Assembly: GCA_020846515.1 (NCBI GenBank)
Contig: JADLDX010000432.1
Location: 1-21,152 of the forward strand
Length of the DNA: 21,152 nucleotides
Direction of reading: 5' to 3'
DNA from: Pirellulaceae bacterium
Lineage (GTDB): Bacteria > Planctomycetota > Planctomycetia > Pirellulales > Pirellulaceae
Shown: in pieces, positions 1 through 8,024 of the stretch
Numbering within the stretch: the first letter of the stretch is position 1
How the letters are laid out: the number at the start of each line of letters is the position of its first letter
Notes under the pieces: model-generated
Seen by the model: the letters and a program-made list of their open reading frames with translations, nothing else
Told to the model about the DNA's origin: nothing
The model's database searches: none
Made by a program: the position numbers and the translations under genes

Positions 1-171
1 CTAAAGGGAGCGATTCCTACGGGGTCGCCCGGTGCAAGAAAGATGCACGCCGGTAAATAGAGGGAATCGACCCTCTTGCGACGATGGGGAGGTATGAGGC
101 CCTCACGGGCCTCAACCTTACCCGCTTTCTAAAATGCTTCACAGCGTTGCCGTCGCGTTCCCCCGTCGCCG
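1..171. other. Non-coding left edge
   Basis: This stretch lies downstream of the minus-strand fusion gene that stops at 172. I see no credible gene here: the open frames crossing it are short and mostly opposite the fusion gene. The only structure of note is the hairpin at 95-114, listed separately. The window edge cuts the region, so a gene just to the left could use part of it. Confidence 0.5.
95..114 (-). terminator. Hairpin downstream of fusion gene
   Basis: The arms TGAGGCCC and GGGCCTCA pair perfectly over 8 bp around a four-base loop (TCAC). The hairpin lies about 60 bases beyond the stop of the minus-strand fusion gene. No run of T follows on either strand, so it is not a classical intrinsic terminator. 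It may still stall or protect transcript ends. Assignment to the minus strand rests only on its position after that gene. Confidence 0.3.
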
Positions 172-2106
172 TTATTGGCCAAAGAACTCGGCCGCGTCGA
201 AGTATTGGGCACCCAAGCCGCGCGCAAACGCCTCGTCGCTGTCCATATCGCCAACCATCACCAGTTCCTTGGGCGAAAGCTGATGCTTGATCATCAACTG
301 CACTCCCAAACCAGTCATGGGTTTTCGGCAAAAGCAGCCAACCGGAAACGCCGAATGGGGACAATATGCCACCTCCTCGACCGGCAGCCCCAACAGTTCC
401 ACGGTCCGGGCAAAACAGGCATCCGCCGCCGCCAGGGTCAGTTTGCCGGATGCAACCCCACTCTGGTTGGAAACAAAGTACAACCGATATCCTCGATCAA
501 GCCATCCCTGCAACACTTCCCGGCGTCCCGGCAGCAGTTCAATGTCCTCCGGAGTCGTGGGATACAACTCACCACTTTTCGTTTTGCGCAAAGTACCATC
601 GACATCCAGCAACAATCCCTTGTTAATCAACTGCGGATCGGCGCGACGCACAAACGGCAATTCGTCGATGACTGAGAAACCTTCATCCAACGCCGGTGGT
701 TCAAAACTGTCCAGCCAACGCTGCATGGCCACTGGCGGCGGTAAATTCGGATCGCTTTTGGAAAGCTCCTTCATATCCTCAGGGCCCAGCATGCGGCCGT
801 AACGCTTGAACATTCGCAGGGCCACATTGAAACGTGCATCGGCGGCCGAGGTCGCCAAATACCGACAGCGCACTGGCAAGCGGTGCGCGTGCGCCGTGGC
901 AATCACGGGCCCGCGAGATATGCGTGTCGGATAAGTATTATCCAGCACCACACGCCGCGCTCCACCTTCAAGTACGCCCTGCAGTTGCGGAATCAAGTCA
1001 TCCAGCTTGCCTCCCAACAAATCACGATTGAGCCGCGCGTAACCGGCCGCTTCATACGCTTCGACCAGTTCCGATTTACCCGCTCCTTGAATCCCCATCA
1101 GCAATACCACTTCCTCCGGCCCTGCAGGCGTTTGAGTGGACTCTTTGGCTCCTGGCACAGGGCCTTGGTTGGGTAGCAGCTTGGGTAAGTCGCTGGGCAC
1201 GACGCGTGGGGCAATGGCCGCCAGTGCTTCCGGTGAGGCCTCAAAGCTGATTTTTGTGTACAACGCGCTCAGATCTGCTTCGTCCAATTCAACGCACAAA
1301 CAGTTCAACGACGACCGTAAACTGCTCAACCGCCGCGCGCCGAACAACGGTATCACATGCGGCTTGGATGCCAGTACGGCCGCCAAAGCCAACTCATGCG
1401 GCGGACGACTGTGGCGTTTGACCAACGGCGCCAAAGCTCGATTCTTTTCCAACTTCTCTACTTTGGCATGCCCACCCAAGGGCCGGTAGGCCAAAAAAGG
1501 GATCCCCAATTGCTGTGTCAGTTCGAGCATACCGCTACTGGCCGCGCTACGATCCATAACACTCAACTCATTCTGCACACTCATGACTTCAAAGTGCCGT
1601 TGAGCTTGCCGCAATTCAGGCGGATTCACGTTACACAAACCCAGATGCTCGATCTTGCCTTCGCGTTGCAGTTGGGCCAGGGCGATCAACGTCTCCTCAT
1701 ACGGCACGCGTGTGTCCTTGGCGTGCAACTGCACCAGAAACAAACGTTCACACTTCAAGGCTTTCAAACTGCCCTCGACGGCCTCTCGCAATTGACGAGC
1801 ATTGCCGGCTGGTACCCATCGGCCTTTTGGTCGAGCCATCCCGACCTTGGTGATGATATTGACCTCGGCCTGCGGTCCCGACCAACTCTGCACAGCATCC
1901 AGCGCGAGTCGCTCGCCGTAGTGCAGATCCTTTTCATTTAAACAATAGGTATCCGCCGTATCCAGAATGCGGATGCCGGCATCAAGCACCTGGTGAATCA
2001 ACGAGATAGCTTCTTCGCGCGTCGGCCGATCTTCCGTACCCAAACGCAACAAACCAAACGCCAAAGGACAACTCAGTCGCCCCAATATCCCCGCGTCGCG
2101 CGCCAT
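172..2106 (-). CDS. Aldo/keto reductase - P-loop kinase - HAD phosphatase fusion
   Basis: The 644-residue protein joins three enzyme domains. Residues 1-300 are an aldo/keto reductase with the catalytic tetrad D49, Y54, K87 and H128. Residues about 331-480 are a P-loop kinase with Walker A GIQGAGKS (338-345) and a DNTYPTR motif (389-395), resembling the kinase half of polynucleotide kinase. Residues about 495-644 are a HAD phosphatase with DVDGT (501-505), SNQSG (546-550), a metal-binding C582/H584 and C591/C593 pattern followed by RKP, and GDMDSD (619-624). That cysteine pattern recalls GmhB and HisB-N phosphatases. The kinase-HAD order is known from bacteriophage T4 polynucleotide kinase; fusion to a reductase is unusual. 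The substrate is not evident. I chose the ATG at 2106 because the reductase fold starts right after it. A TTG at 2142, six bases from the ldhA stop, would add 12 residues. The gene follows ldhA on the same strand and may be co-transcribed. Confidence 0.85.
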   Translation of the reverse strand: MARDAGILGRLSCPLAFGLLRLGTEDRPTREEAISLIHQVLDAGIRILDTADTYCLNEKDLHYGERLALDAVQSWSGPQAEVNIITKVGMARPKGRWVPAGNARQLREAVEGSLKALKCERLFLVQLHAKDTRVPYEETLIALAQLQREGKIEHLGLCNVNPPELRQAQRHFEVMSVQNELSVMDRSAASSGMLELTQQLGIPFLAYRPLGGHAKVEKLEKNRALAPLVKRHSRPPHELALAAVLASKPHVIPLFGARRLSSLRSSLNCLCVELDEADLSALYTKISFEASPEALAAIAPRVVPSDLPKLLPNQGPVPGAKESTQTPAGPEEVVLLMGIQGAGKSELVEAYEAAGYARLNRDLLGGKLDDLIPQLQGVLEGGARRVVLDNTYPTRISRGPVIATAHAHRLPVRCRYLATSAADARFNVALRMFKRYGRMLGPEDMKELSKSDPNLPPPVAMQRWLDSFEPPALDEGFSVIDELPFVRRADPQLINKGLLLDVDGTLRKTKSGELYPTTPEDIELLPGRREVLQGWLDRGYRLYFVSNQSGVASGKLTLAAADACFARTVELLGLPVEEVAYCPHSAFPVGCFCRKPMTGLGVQLMIKHQLSPKELVMVGDMDSDEAFARGLGAQYFDAAEFFGQ

Positions 2107-2148
2107 GATGAAAGTCTGCTTCAGTGTTGATTGGTTCAGCAAATAGAC

Positions 2149-3147
2149 TTATTTGGCTTTATGAACTTGATTCTTCGATTGGCCGGTCTGCTCGAGATCG
2201 GTCAGGTTCTGCAAGGTCGTTCTCGCAATAGCTTCCAGCGCTTCGCGGGTGAAAAATGCTTGGTGACTCGAGACGATGACATTGGGAAAGGTCAACAAAC
2301 GAGCCAACACATCGTCGGCGATCAATTCCGCAGAGTGATCTTCGAAGAAGTAGTCTACCTCTTCTTCATAAACGTCCAAACCGAGCGATCCAATACGCCC
2401 CGACTTTAAACCTTCAATCACTGCCCGCGTATCCACCACAGCGCCACGACTGGTATTGATGATCATCACACCTTGACGCATCTGCTGGATACTTTGTTGA
2501 TTGATCAAGTATCTGGTATCGGGCGTCAAAGGACAGTGCAAGCTGATGATGTCGGCCGACAGAAACAACTCATCCATGGAAACATACTGCATCCCCAAGG
2601 CCACGCAATCGGGGTTGGGGTGCACATCAAAGCCCAGCAACGTGCACCCAAAGCCGGCCATGATTTTGGCGACCACAGCTCCAATTTGCCCAGTGCCTAC
2701 GATACCGACGGTTCGACCATTCAAATCGAAACCCAACAATCCTTCTAACGAAAAATTACCCTCACGGACTCGGTTGTAGGCGCGATGGATCTTTCGATTC
2801 AGCGTCAGGATCAGTCCGACCGCAAACTCGGCAACGGCATACGGCGAATAGGCGGGCACGCGAACCACCGACAGCCCCAACCGCTGAGCGGCGGCCAGGT
2901 CGACATTGTTAAAACCAGCCGACCGCAGTGCTATCTGTCGCGTGCCTTGGGCGAACAACTGTTCGAGCACATGCGCGTCTAAGACATCATTGACAAAGGC
3001 GCATACCGCCGGAAATCCTTGAGCGAGCGCGCAGGTTTCTGCCGTCAGACGCGGCTCGAAAAAAGTCAGCTCATGCTGGGACCGCTCATTGGCCTGCTCA
3101 AAGAATTGGCGGTCGTAAGGCTTCGTACTAAAGAGTGCAATTCGCAT
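2149..3147 (-). CDS. ldhA: D-lactate dehydrogenase, LdhA type
   Basis: This 332-residue enzyme belongs to the D-isomer-specific 2-hydroxyacid dehydrogenases and probably reduces pyruvate to D-lactate with NADH in the cytoplasm. It resembles E. coli LdhA (329 residues) from end to end: it opens [12 protein letters not shown], has [12 protein letters not shown] (73-84), [12 protein letters not shown] (96-107), the Rossmann motif GTGQIG (151-156), ISLHCPLTP (201-209), the substrate-binding NTSRGA with R234, an acidic cluster at 261-263, and the catalytic histidine H295 in SSHQAF. These matches favour LdhA over glycerate or phosphoglycerate dehydrogenases. The ATG at 3147 gives a full-length N-terminus. 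Only a weak GGA lies upstream. The gene ends 43 bases before the chosen start of the fusion gene. A 14-bp tandem repeat lies upstream. Confidence 0.9.
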   Translation of the reverse strand: MRIALFSTKPYDRQFFEQANERSQHELTFFEPRLTAETCALAQGFPAVCAFVNDVLDAHVLEQLFAQGTRQIALRSAGFNNVDLAAAQRLGLSVVRVPAYSPYAVAEFAVGLILTLNRKIHRAYNRVREGNFSLEGLLGFDLNGRTVGIVGTGQIGAVVAKIMAGFGCTLLGFDVHPNPDCVALGMQYVSMDELFLSADIISLHCPLTPDTRYLINQQSIQQMRQGVMIINTSRGAVVDTRAVIEGLKSGRIGSLGLDVYEEEVDYFFEDHSAELIADDVLARLLTFPNVIVSSHQAFFTREALEAIARTTLQNLTDLEQTGQSKNQVHKAK

Positions 3148-3203
3148 GGGGATCCATCGCTAAACTCGTCACCACAATCCCATTTGGGATCGTAGCACTG
3201 GCG

Positions 3204-3273
3204 GCTTGGTAGTGCCCGCTTGGTACGGGCTGCTTGGTACGGGCTGCTGGGCACGGGCTGCCTAGCAATTGGT
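3204..3273. repeat. 14-bp tandem repeat, five units
   Basis: Five consecutive 14-base units start at 3204, 3218, 3232, 3246 and 3260. The second and third are identical (GCTTGGTACGGGCT); the first, fourth and fifth are diverged. The block lies between the stop of the secreted-protein gene at 3283 and the ldhA start at 3147, so it falls in the 5' region of ldhA on the minus strand. The last unit contains CCTAGCAATT, resembling the TGCTAGCAAT motif of the large repeat array further right; this may be chance. Confidence 0.8.
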
Positions 3274-3282
3274 GCACCGCGA

Positions 3283-4269
3283 TTATCTACCAGGTGGCTT
3301 GGGGCGCAAAGGAGGTGTATCGATACTATCGAGCAGCTCGATTGGCACCTCTTTCCCACGCAGTGTAGCCAGTTTCTCGAGGTCCGACTTCGAGATCAGT
3401 TTTTCGATACGCGAATCGATCTTGGCGTTGTTTTTTCGACGGTGCTCTTTGAAATCGCCGTTGTCCTGCACGTTCCGATCAAAGAGTCGACGCATTTCGT
3501 CCATGCTCTCGCGAATCGTTTCATCGCGAATACGATTGATGTCACTCTTGAGTTTCGCCGCCGTATCGTTGGTCATGCCGAGTTTATCGACCGCGATGAG
3601 CCGGTTACTGAGCGCCCGTACATTTCGATACTGGACGAAGATCTCGAGCAGTCGATCGCGCTGATGAGCGGGCATTTCATTCATAAATGCTTGGAAGAGC
3701 TCGTTCTCCTTTTCCAATCGCTCGCGAAAGAGATTGGGCCAGTTGGTGCTGGGATTGCTCTCCGCAGATCGACGTTCTTCATCAATACGCTTCTGCATCT
3801 CTTCCTGGTAGGTATTCAGCTTGGTTTGAAACTGCTCATCCAAACCGATTTCCTTACAGACGCTCATGTTCTTGAGCAGCGGCAGCAATTCCAGCGGACC
3901 GCCATCGCGGCGCACGGCTTCCATAATAAAGCGACTGCCCCGCCCACCATCGCGATGCTGACCTCCAGACCGAGCCGGCGGACCATTGGGTGGACCGCCA
4001 GGGGAGCTTGGGCGCGGACCATTGGGCGCGCCCAGCGATCGCACACCCGTCGCAGAGGGTGCTGGGGGCGAGCCCGGTTCGATGGGTTTGGTTCGTACTT
4101 CAACCTGCGGCGCTGAATCCTGCGCTGCTAAGACTTGCACTGCTGACACTTGAGCTGTCGAACTCGATTTGGAGTCCGCTTGTTGCGATCGAGCTGAAGG
4201 CGCACTGGAGGCGGCTGCGATCATCAATAGACCGAGAGAGAGTTTCGTTTTGACCAGCCGCCTTGCCAT
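3283..4269 (-). CDS. Secreted proline-rich planctomycete-type protein (paralogue A)
   Basis: This 328-residue protein has no function I can name. Residues 1-29 look like a signal peptide (basic MARRLVKTK, hydrophobic core, then SARSQ), so it is probably exported. Residues about 64-112 are rich in proline and glycine and probably disordered. The rest is charged and helical. Three segments recur in the next gene (4410-5336): LLPLLKN..CKEIGLDEQF (128-147), DRLLEIFVQYRNV then a KLGM helix (205-250), and a KID...LEKLATLRGKEVPIEL segment (283-312). I recognise this layout from uncharacterised planctomycete proteins. The ATG at 4269 has GAGGG six bases upstream and begins the signal peptide; ATG 4305 and GTG 4329 would add residues before it. 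Expression may be coupled with the upstream paralogue, although a strong hairpin separates the two. Confidence 0.8.
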   Translation of the reverse strand: MARRLVKTKLSLGLLMIAAASSAPSARSQQADSKSSSTAQVSAVQVLAAQDSAPQVEVRTKPIEPGSPPAPSATGVRSLGAPNGPRPSSPGGPPNGPPARSGGQHRDGGRGSRFIMEAVRRDGGPLELLPLLKNMSVCKEIGLDEQFQTKLNTYQEEMQKRIDEERRSAESNPSTNWPNLFRERLEKENELFQAFMNEMPAHQRDRLLEIFVQYRNVRALSNRLIAVDKLGMTNDTAAKLKSDINRIRDETIRESMDEMRRLFDRNVQDNGDFKEHRRKNNAKIDSRIEKLISKSDLEKLATLRGKEVPIELLDSIDTPPLRPKPPGR

Positions 4270-4274
4270 GAATG

Positions 4275-4279
4275 CCCTC
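4275..4279 (-). promoter_or_regulatory. Shine-Dalgarno site for paralogue A
   Basis: GAGGG on the minus strand ends five bases before the ATG at 4269. It favours that start, and with it the signal peptide, over the in-frame ATG at 4305 and GTG at 4329. Confidence 0.6.
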
Positions 4280-4353
4280 AAACCAAGTTTCGCCTGATAA
4301 CTCATGACGCAGTTGCCACTGCATCCCACCTGGGCGTATCGTTCAACCTAAAT

Positions 4354-4385
4354 GGCACGATGAGCCGAAAACGCGTCATCGTGCC
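4354..4385 (-). terminator. Hairpin between the two paralogues
   Basis: GGCACGATGA (4354-4363) and TCATCGTGCC (4376-4385) pair perfectly over 10 bp around a 12-base loop that is A-rich on the plus strand. The hairpin starts 24 bases after the stop of the glycine-rich gene at 4410 and before the start of paralogue A. On the minus strand it is followed by ATTTAGG rather than a long T run. It could be a terminator, a partial attenuator that lowers paralogue A expression, or an mRNA-stabilising stem. The stem itself is certain; its role is inferred. Confidence 0.6.
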
Positions 4386-4409
4386 TAGCATCAACATCCA
4401 AGCAAAATC

Positions 4410-5336
4410 TTAGGTGCCCGATTCAGGACGATTGCCTCGACCTTGACCTTGACGGCCACCGCCAAAACCTTGCATCATTTCACGTCGAGCCGCATCGACA
4501 GCTTCGTTAATCTTGGCAATGTCTGCTTCGCTCAATCCGAGCTTCTTGGCAGGCAGTTCGCCGGTGATCGACGTGGTGCCGCGCAGTTGAACGTACAGGC
4601 CGATCAAACGGTCGAGTCCCTCTGGTGGCAACACTTCATCCAGCAGATCCTGGGCCTTTTGGGCAGTCTCCTTCGCTCGCTGCTCGCGTTCGGCTCGAGC
4701 CTTCTCACGGTCAGCATCCGATGGGGCATCGCCACCGCGTCCGCCAGGGCCGCCTGGACCACCAGGTCCGCCACCGAAACCACCGAATCCACCGCCGAAA
4801 CCACCAAATCCCATGGCGCCAAACGGACTGCGCAGGCTCTCTGGGAACTCAAACTTGGCACCCTTCAGTTCTTCAAGACTTTTCTTCTGAGCATCCGACA
4901 GGGCACCCATTACAGCTTCATCGACCTTCTTCTGGGAGTCGGCCAATCGAGTTTGCATTTCTTTCATGCGTGCTTCACGCTCTGGATCCGGTTGACCACC
5001 GCCAGGACCGCCAGGACCGCGACCACCGGGAGCGCCAGGGCCGCCGGGAGCACCAGGTCCACCGGGTCCACGGCCGCCAAACATGGCTTGCCGGGCCGCG
5101 TCGTTTTCCTTGAGCATCTTGTCGACTGCCGCGAATCCCTCTTCACTCAGCTTGACTTCCTTGCGAATCTCAGGAGTCGCCAGCATGTTCAAAAGATCGC
5201 TGGCCGTACCACGCGCACCACCAAATCCACGACCGCCACCAGGTCCACCACGACCGCCGCCCTGCGCTTGAACGCTGGCAGCCATCAAGCCTAGAACAAC
5301 CAGAGTTGTTCCCACATGAACGAAACGCGACAACAT
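4410..5336 (-). CDS. Secreted glycine-rich planctomycete-type protein (paralogue B)
   Basis: This 308-residue protein has a signal peptide (MLSRFVHVGTTLVVLGLMAASVQAQ, likely cut after the AQA-type site near residue 25, shown here in part only by its hydrophobic core at about 9-20). After it come glycine-rich blocks at 26-43, 87-114 and 153-183. Between them are charged helices: LLNMLATPEIRKEVKLSEEG (48-67), a KKVDEAVM...LEELKGAKFEFPESL segment (116-148), and LDRLIGLYVQLRG with a KLGLSEADIAKI helix (231-266). These match segments of the neighbouring gene, but the last two are in the opposite order. The function is unknown; family knowledge only says planctomycetes encode many such exported proteins. 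The ATG at 5336 is fixed by AAGGAG upstream; longer starts are unsupported. It is first in a minus-strand run with paralogue A. Confidence 0.85.
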   Translation of the reverse strand: MLSRFVHVGTTLVVLGLMAASVQAQGGGRGGPGGGRGFGGARGTASDLLNMLATPEIRKEVKLSEEGFAAVDKMLKENDAARQAMFGGRGPGGPGAPGGPGAPGGRGPGGPGGGQPDPEREARMKEMQTRLADSQKKVDEAVMGALSDAQKKSLEELKGAKFEFPESLRSPFGAMGFGGFGGGFGGFGGGPGGPGGPGGRGGDAPSDADREKARAEREQRAKETAQKAQDLLDEVLPPEGLDRLIGLYVQLRGTTSITGELPAKKLGLSEADIAKINEAVDAARREMMQGFGGGRQGQGRGNRPESGT

Positions 5337-5342
5337 GAGGCT

Positions 5343-5348
5343 CTCCTT
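5343..5348 (-). promoter_or_regulatory. Shine-Dalgarno site for paralogue B
   Basis: AAGGAG on the minus strand lies six bases upstream of the ATG at 5336. It is one of the clearest ribosome-binding sites in a window where most genes lack one. It rules out the longer frame that opens at 5426. Confidence 0.8.
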
Positions 5349-5695
5349 AATAAGAATCGACGAGGTTGAATTAGCGCTTTGACAAGTCTCAGAAAACAGG
5401 CAGCCAGCGTGACCGGAGCAGCACACAACTTGCTGGAACCACCTTTTTACCGAGGCCCCGGCGGGCTGATTGACTACTTTGGCTACCCATAAACCGGAAC
5501 AACTCGTCGATGACGACTTTGTCCCACAGGTCTACCTGGCAGCCTGGCTGACAACATTGCCGAGGGCGCTTCAGTTTATGAAACCGCAGCCATGGACAAA
5601 AGTTCCGCCGCAGAGATTTTGGGTATATTTATTTCGTGGGTATTCTTGCCTTAGCAACCGCTGATGGACTTGTCAGGCCTCTACAACAGATGAAG
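5349..5695. other. Divergent intergenic region between paralogue B and recG
   Basis: About 350 bases separate the two divergent genes, so both promoters should lie here. I see no convincing -35/-10 pair. A TATATT at 5624-5629 on the plus strand could be a -10 for recG, but no good -35 matches it. A short frame at 5470-5664 starts with TTG, has no ribosome-binding site and no recognisable features, so I do not call it. Confidence 0.5.
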
Positions 5696-5702
5696 AAAGG
5701 AG
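5696..5702 (+). promoter_or_regulatory. Shine-Dalgarno site for recG
   Basis: AAAGGAG lies six bases upstream of the ATG at 5709 and supports that start. Confidence 0.75.
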
Positions 5703-5708
5703 TTAGTC

Positions 5709-7829
5709 ATGCCGCCTGACACAACCGCCCTGGCGCCCGAAACGCCCCTAAATTCACAAAAGCTGTTCGAACCAATTCAGTTTGTCCCTGGGGTTGGCCC
5801 CATGCGGGCGCCGCTTTTGGCCAAATTAAATATTCACCGCGCTCTGGACTTGCTGTTCTTTTTTCCACGCAGCTACGAAGATGTCGCACCCATCCGTAAC
5901 AGCGAAACCTTCAGCGAAAACGAGCGAGTGAGCGTGATCGGTACGATCGTCGATCTTGACGAGCGTGTCACGCAAGCCGGCAAGCACATGCTGGGGGCTT
6001 TGATCCGCTTGGACGATCAGTCTTGCGTGAGGTTGCTCTGGTTTAACCAAGCCTTTCGCAAGAAGGATCTCACCATCGGCAAAAGGCTGATGGCCACCGG
6101 TACTCTGCGTTCTACCGTCACCAGTTGGGAGATCGTCCAGCCTCTCTACGTCAAACTCGAGGAAGGTGAGATCCCAGAAGAACTGAAACCACTGGCCATC
6201 TATCCGCTAACCGAGGGCCTGCAACAAGTCAGCATGCGCAAGATGTTTCGCACCGGCATCAAGCGCTTGATTCCCTTGGTCGAGGAAGTGCTCCCCGAGC
6301 GAATTCGTCGCGAGCTGAACGTGCTATCGATCCAGGACGCACTGACCCAAATCCACTGGCCCGATAGCCTGGAATTGGCCGCGCAAGCCCGCCAGAGGTT
6401 TGTCCTACAGGAACTGCTGGTCCTGCAATTGGCCGTAGGTCTCCAACGATTATCGCGGCAAGCGACCGCACTGGCACCCGAGCTACCCGTCTCAGGCAAA
6501 GTTCACGCCCGCATTTTGAACCGCTTGGGCTATATCCTGACTGGCGACCAGACAAAAGCGATTGACGACGTTGCTCAGGATATGCAACGGCCCAGACCAA
6601 TGAATCGATTGCTACAAGGCGATGTCGGGTGCGGCAAAACGGTCGTGGCCCAATATGCCATGCTGCTCTGCGTAGCCAACGGCTTTCAGGCGGCACTGAT
6701 GACCCCGACCGAGATATTGGCTCAGCAGCACTGCGTCTCATTAACCAAAAGTCTCGCGTCCAGTCGCGTACGTATCGGTTTGCTGACCGGCTCACTGACT
6801 CGCTCCCAACGCACCCACTTGCTCGATCAAATCGTTCAAGGCGAAATCGACCTCGTCGTGGGCACGCAAGCCTTGCTCAGCGGCGATGTGCAGTTTGCCA
6901 AGCTGGCCCTGGTCATCATCGATGAACAACACAAGTTTGGCGTGGAGCAGCGAGCCAAGATTCGGCACGACGAGCATCAACCGCACTACCTGGTGCTGAG
7001 CGCCACACCGATCCCACGTACGATCGCCATGACCGCCTTTGGCGATCTGGATGTTTCCATCATTCGCGATAAACCTCCGGGCCGTAGCGATGTGCGCACC
7101 TACCTGGGCCAACCTGAGACAATGAACAGCTGGTGGCAGTTCGTTGACGATCAAATCGAACAGGGCAGGCAGGCATTTGTGATCGCACCTCGCGTTCACT
7201 CCTCCAGCGAAGATGAAGAAGTGCAAGGTGCCACCGGCGTGGCAGCCGATTTAACGGCTGGTCGCTTCAAGCACCGCCGCGTTGGGTTGTTGCATGGACA
7301 AATGGACAGTCGCGAAAAAGAACTTGCGCTCACGCAATTTGCCGCTGGCGAACTGGATATCCTGGTCGCGACCACGGTTGTCGAGGTTGGTATCGATGTC
7401 CCCAATGCATCGGTGATGACCATTCTAGATGCCGATCGGCTAGGCTTAGCCCAACTGCACCAACTGCGCGGTCGAGTGGGACGCGGTCGACATACAGGCT
7501 ACGTCTGTGCCTTCGCATCGCTAGGCAGCGACGCTGAAGACAACCAGCGCCTAAAGGTTTTCGAAAAGACATCCGACGGCTTTGAACTGGCAGAGTTGGA
7601 TCTGCAACTGCGCGGTCCTGGCGATCTAATCGGCACTCGTCAACACGGCGCTTCGGAATTGCGAATCGCAGATCTGGCGCGCGATGTTGAGTTGGTAGCT
7701 CAAGCCCAGAGCGTGGCCCGCGCCATGCTCCAAGCCGACCCGACGCTAGCCGCCGAGGATCTGCAGAAGTTGAAACGGCAAGTTATCGCGCGTCATAGCG
7801 GATGGCTGGCCGTGAGCGACGTCGGCTAG
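5709..7829 (+). CDS. recG: ATP-dependent DNA helicase RecG
   Basis: RecG remodels stalled replication forks and branched recombination intermediates, driving fork reversal with ATP. The 706-residue protein is close to the usual length (E. coli 693). The N-terminal part has the wedge/OB region, with FVPGVGPMRAPLLAKL (25-40), FFPRSYEDV and a RLLWFNQAF strand. Helicase motifs follow in order: Walker A GDVGCGKT (304-311), TPTEILAQQH, DEQH (405-408) continuing KFGVEQR, SATPIPRT (431-438), a VATTVVEVGIDVPNA motif and QLRGRVGRG (585-593). The C-terminal LRGPGDLIGTRQHG sequence is typical of RecG. DEQH and the wedge domain separate it from PriA and Mfd. The gene stands alone on the plus strand, converging with nagA. 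Its TAG stop lies inside a GCTAGC. Confidence 0.97.
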   Translation: MPPDTTALAPETPLNSQKLFEPIQFVPGVGPMRAPLLAKLNIHRALDLLFFFPRSYEDVAPIRNSETFSENERVSVIGTIVDLDERVTQAGKHMLGALIRLDDQSCVRLLWFNQAFRKKDLTIGKRLMATGTLRSTVTSWEIVQPLYVKLEEGEIPEELKPLAIYPLTEGLQQVSMRKMFRTGIKRLIPLVEEVLPERIRRELNVLSIQDALTQIHWPDSLELAAQARQRFVLQELLVLQLAVGLQRLSRQATALAPELPVSGKVHARILNRLGYILTGDQTKAIDDVAQDMQRPRPMNRLLQGDVGCGKTVVAQYAMLLCVANGFQAALMTPTEILAQQHCVSLTKSLASSRVRIGLLTGSLTRSQRTHLLDQIVQGEIDLVVGTQALLSGDVQFAKLALVIIDEQHKFGVEQRAKIRHDEHQPHYLVLSATPIPRTIAMTAFGDLDVSIIRDKPPGRSDVRTYLGQPETMNSWWQFVDDQIEQGRQAFVIAPRVHSSSEDEEVQGATGVAADLTAGRFKHRRVGLLHGQMDSREKELALTQFAAGELDILVATTVVEVGIDVPNASVMTILDADRLGLAQLHQLRGRVGRGRHTGYVCAFASLGSDAEDNQRLKVFEKTSDGFELAELDLQLRGPGDLIGTRQHGASELRIADLARDVELVAQAQSVARAMLQADPTLAAEDLQKLKRQVIARHSGWLAVSDVG

Positions 7830-7850
7830 CAAAATTGCCAATCGAAGGCT

Positions 7851-7898
7851 GTCGTGTAACCGGTCGTCTAACCAGTCGTCTAACCAGTCGTCTAAGCG
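7851..7898. repeat. 12-bp tandem repeat, four units
   Basis: Four 12-base units start at 7851, 7863, 7875 and 7887. The middle two are identical (GTCGTCTAACCA); the first has GTCGTGTAACCG and the last GTCGTCTAAGCG. The block lies just after the recG stop, in the convergent gap before nagA. A related AGCGGTCGTC recurs at about 8028-8037, at the end of nagA. Confidence 0.8.
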
Positions 7899-7964
7899 CG
7901 ATACCGTTCAATTTTCCATCTACTTAAAGCGGAATCGGCGCGAGCCGTCCGGTTCCACCTGGCT

Positions 7965-7998
7965 TTTCTCGGAGAAACACCGGGCAGCTTGCGCTGCT
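7965..7998. terminator. Weak hairpins in the recG-nagA convergent gap
   Basis: Two small symmetric elements occur here: TTTCTC-G-GAGAAA at about 7965-7977, and GCAGC-TTGC-GCTGC at about 7985-7998. The gap should contain terminators for both recG and nagA, but the stems are only 5-6 bp and lack a T run. A terminator role is a guess from position. Confidence 0.25.
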
Positions 7999-8024
7999 CC
8001 ACTTAAATGTGAACGGTCCTGCGT

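Noticed and set aside
3220..4116. 298-codon plus-strand frame
   Set aside because: It lies almost wholly opposite the secreted paralogue A gene, which has a signal peptide, a ribosome-binding site and a paralogue.
4443..5294. 283-codon plus-strand frame rich in T, R and A
   Set aside because: It is the antisense of the glycine-rich gene; its odd composition comes from reading GGN codons backwards.
5470..5664. 64-codon plus-strand frame before recG
   Set aside because: It needs a TTG start, has no ribosome-binding site and no recognisable sequence.
6259..6795. 178-codon minus-strand frame inside recG
   Set aside because: recG is certain on the other strand, and this frame has no recognisable features.
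7825..7830. GCTAGC at the recG stop as another array unit
   Set aside because: The flanking bases do not match either unit end, and single GCTAGC sites also occur in recG, nagB and the glycosyltransferase genes.
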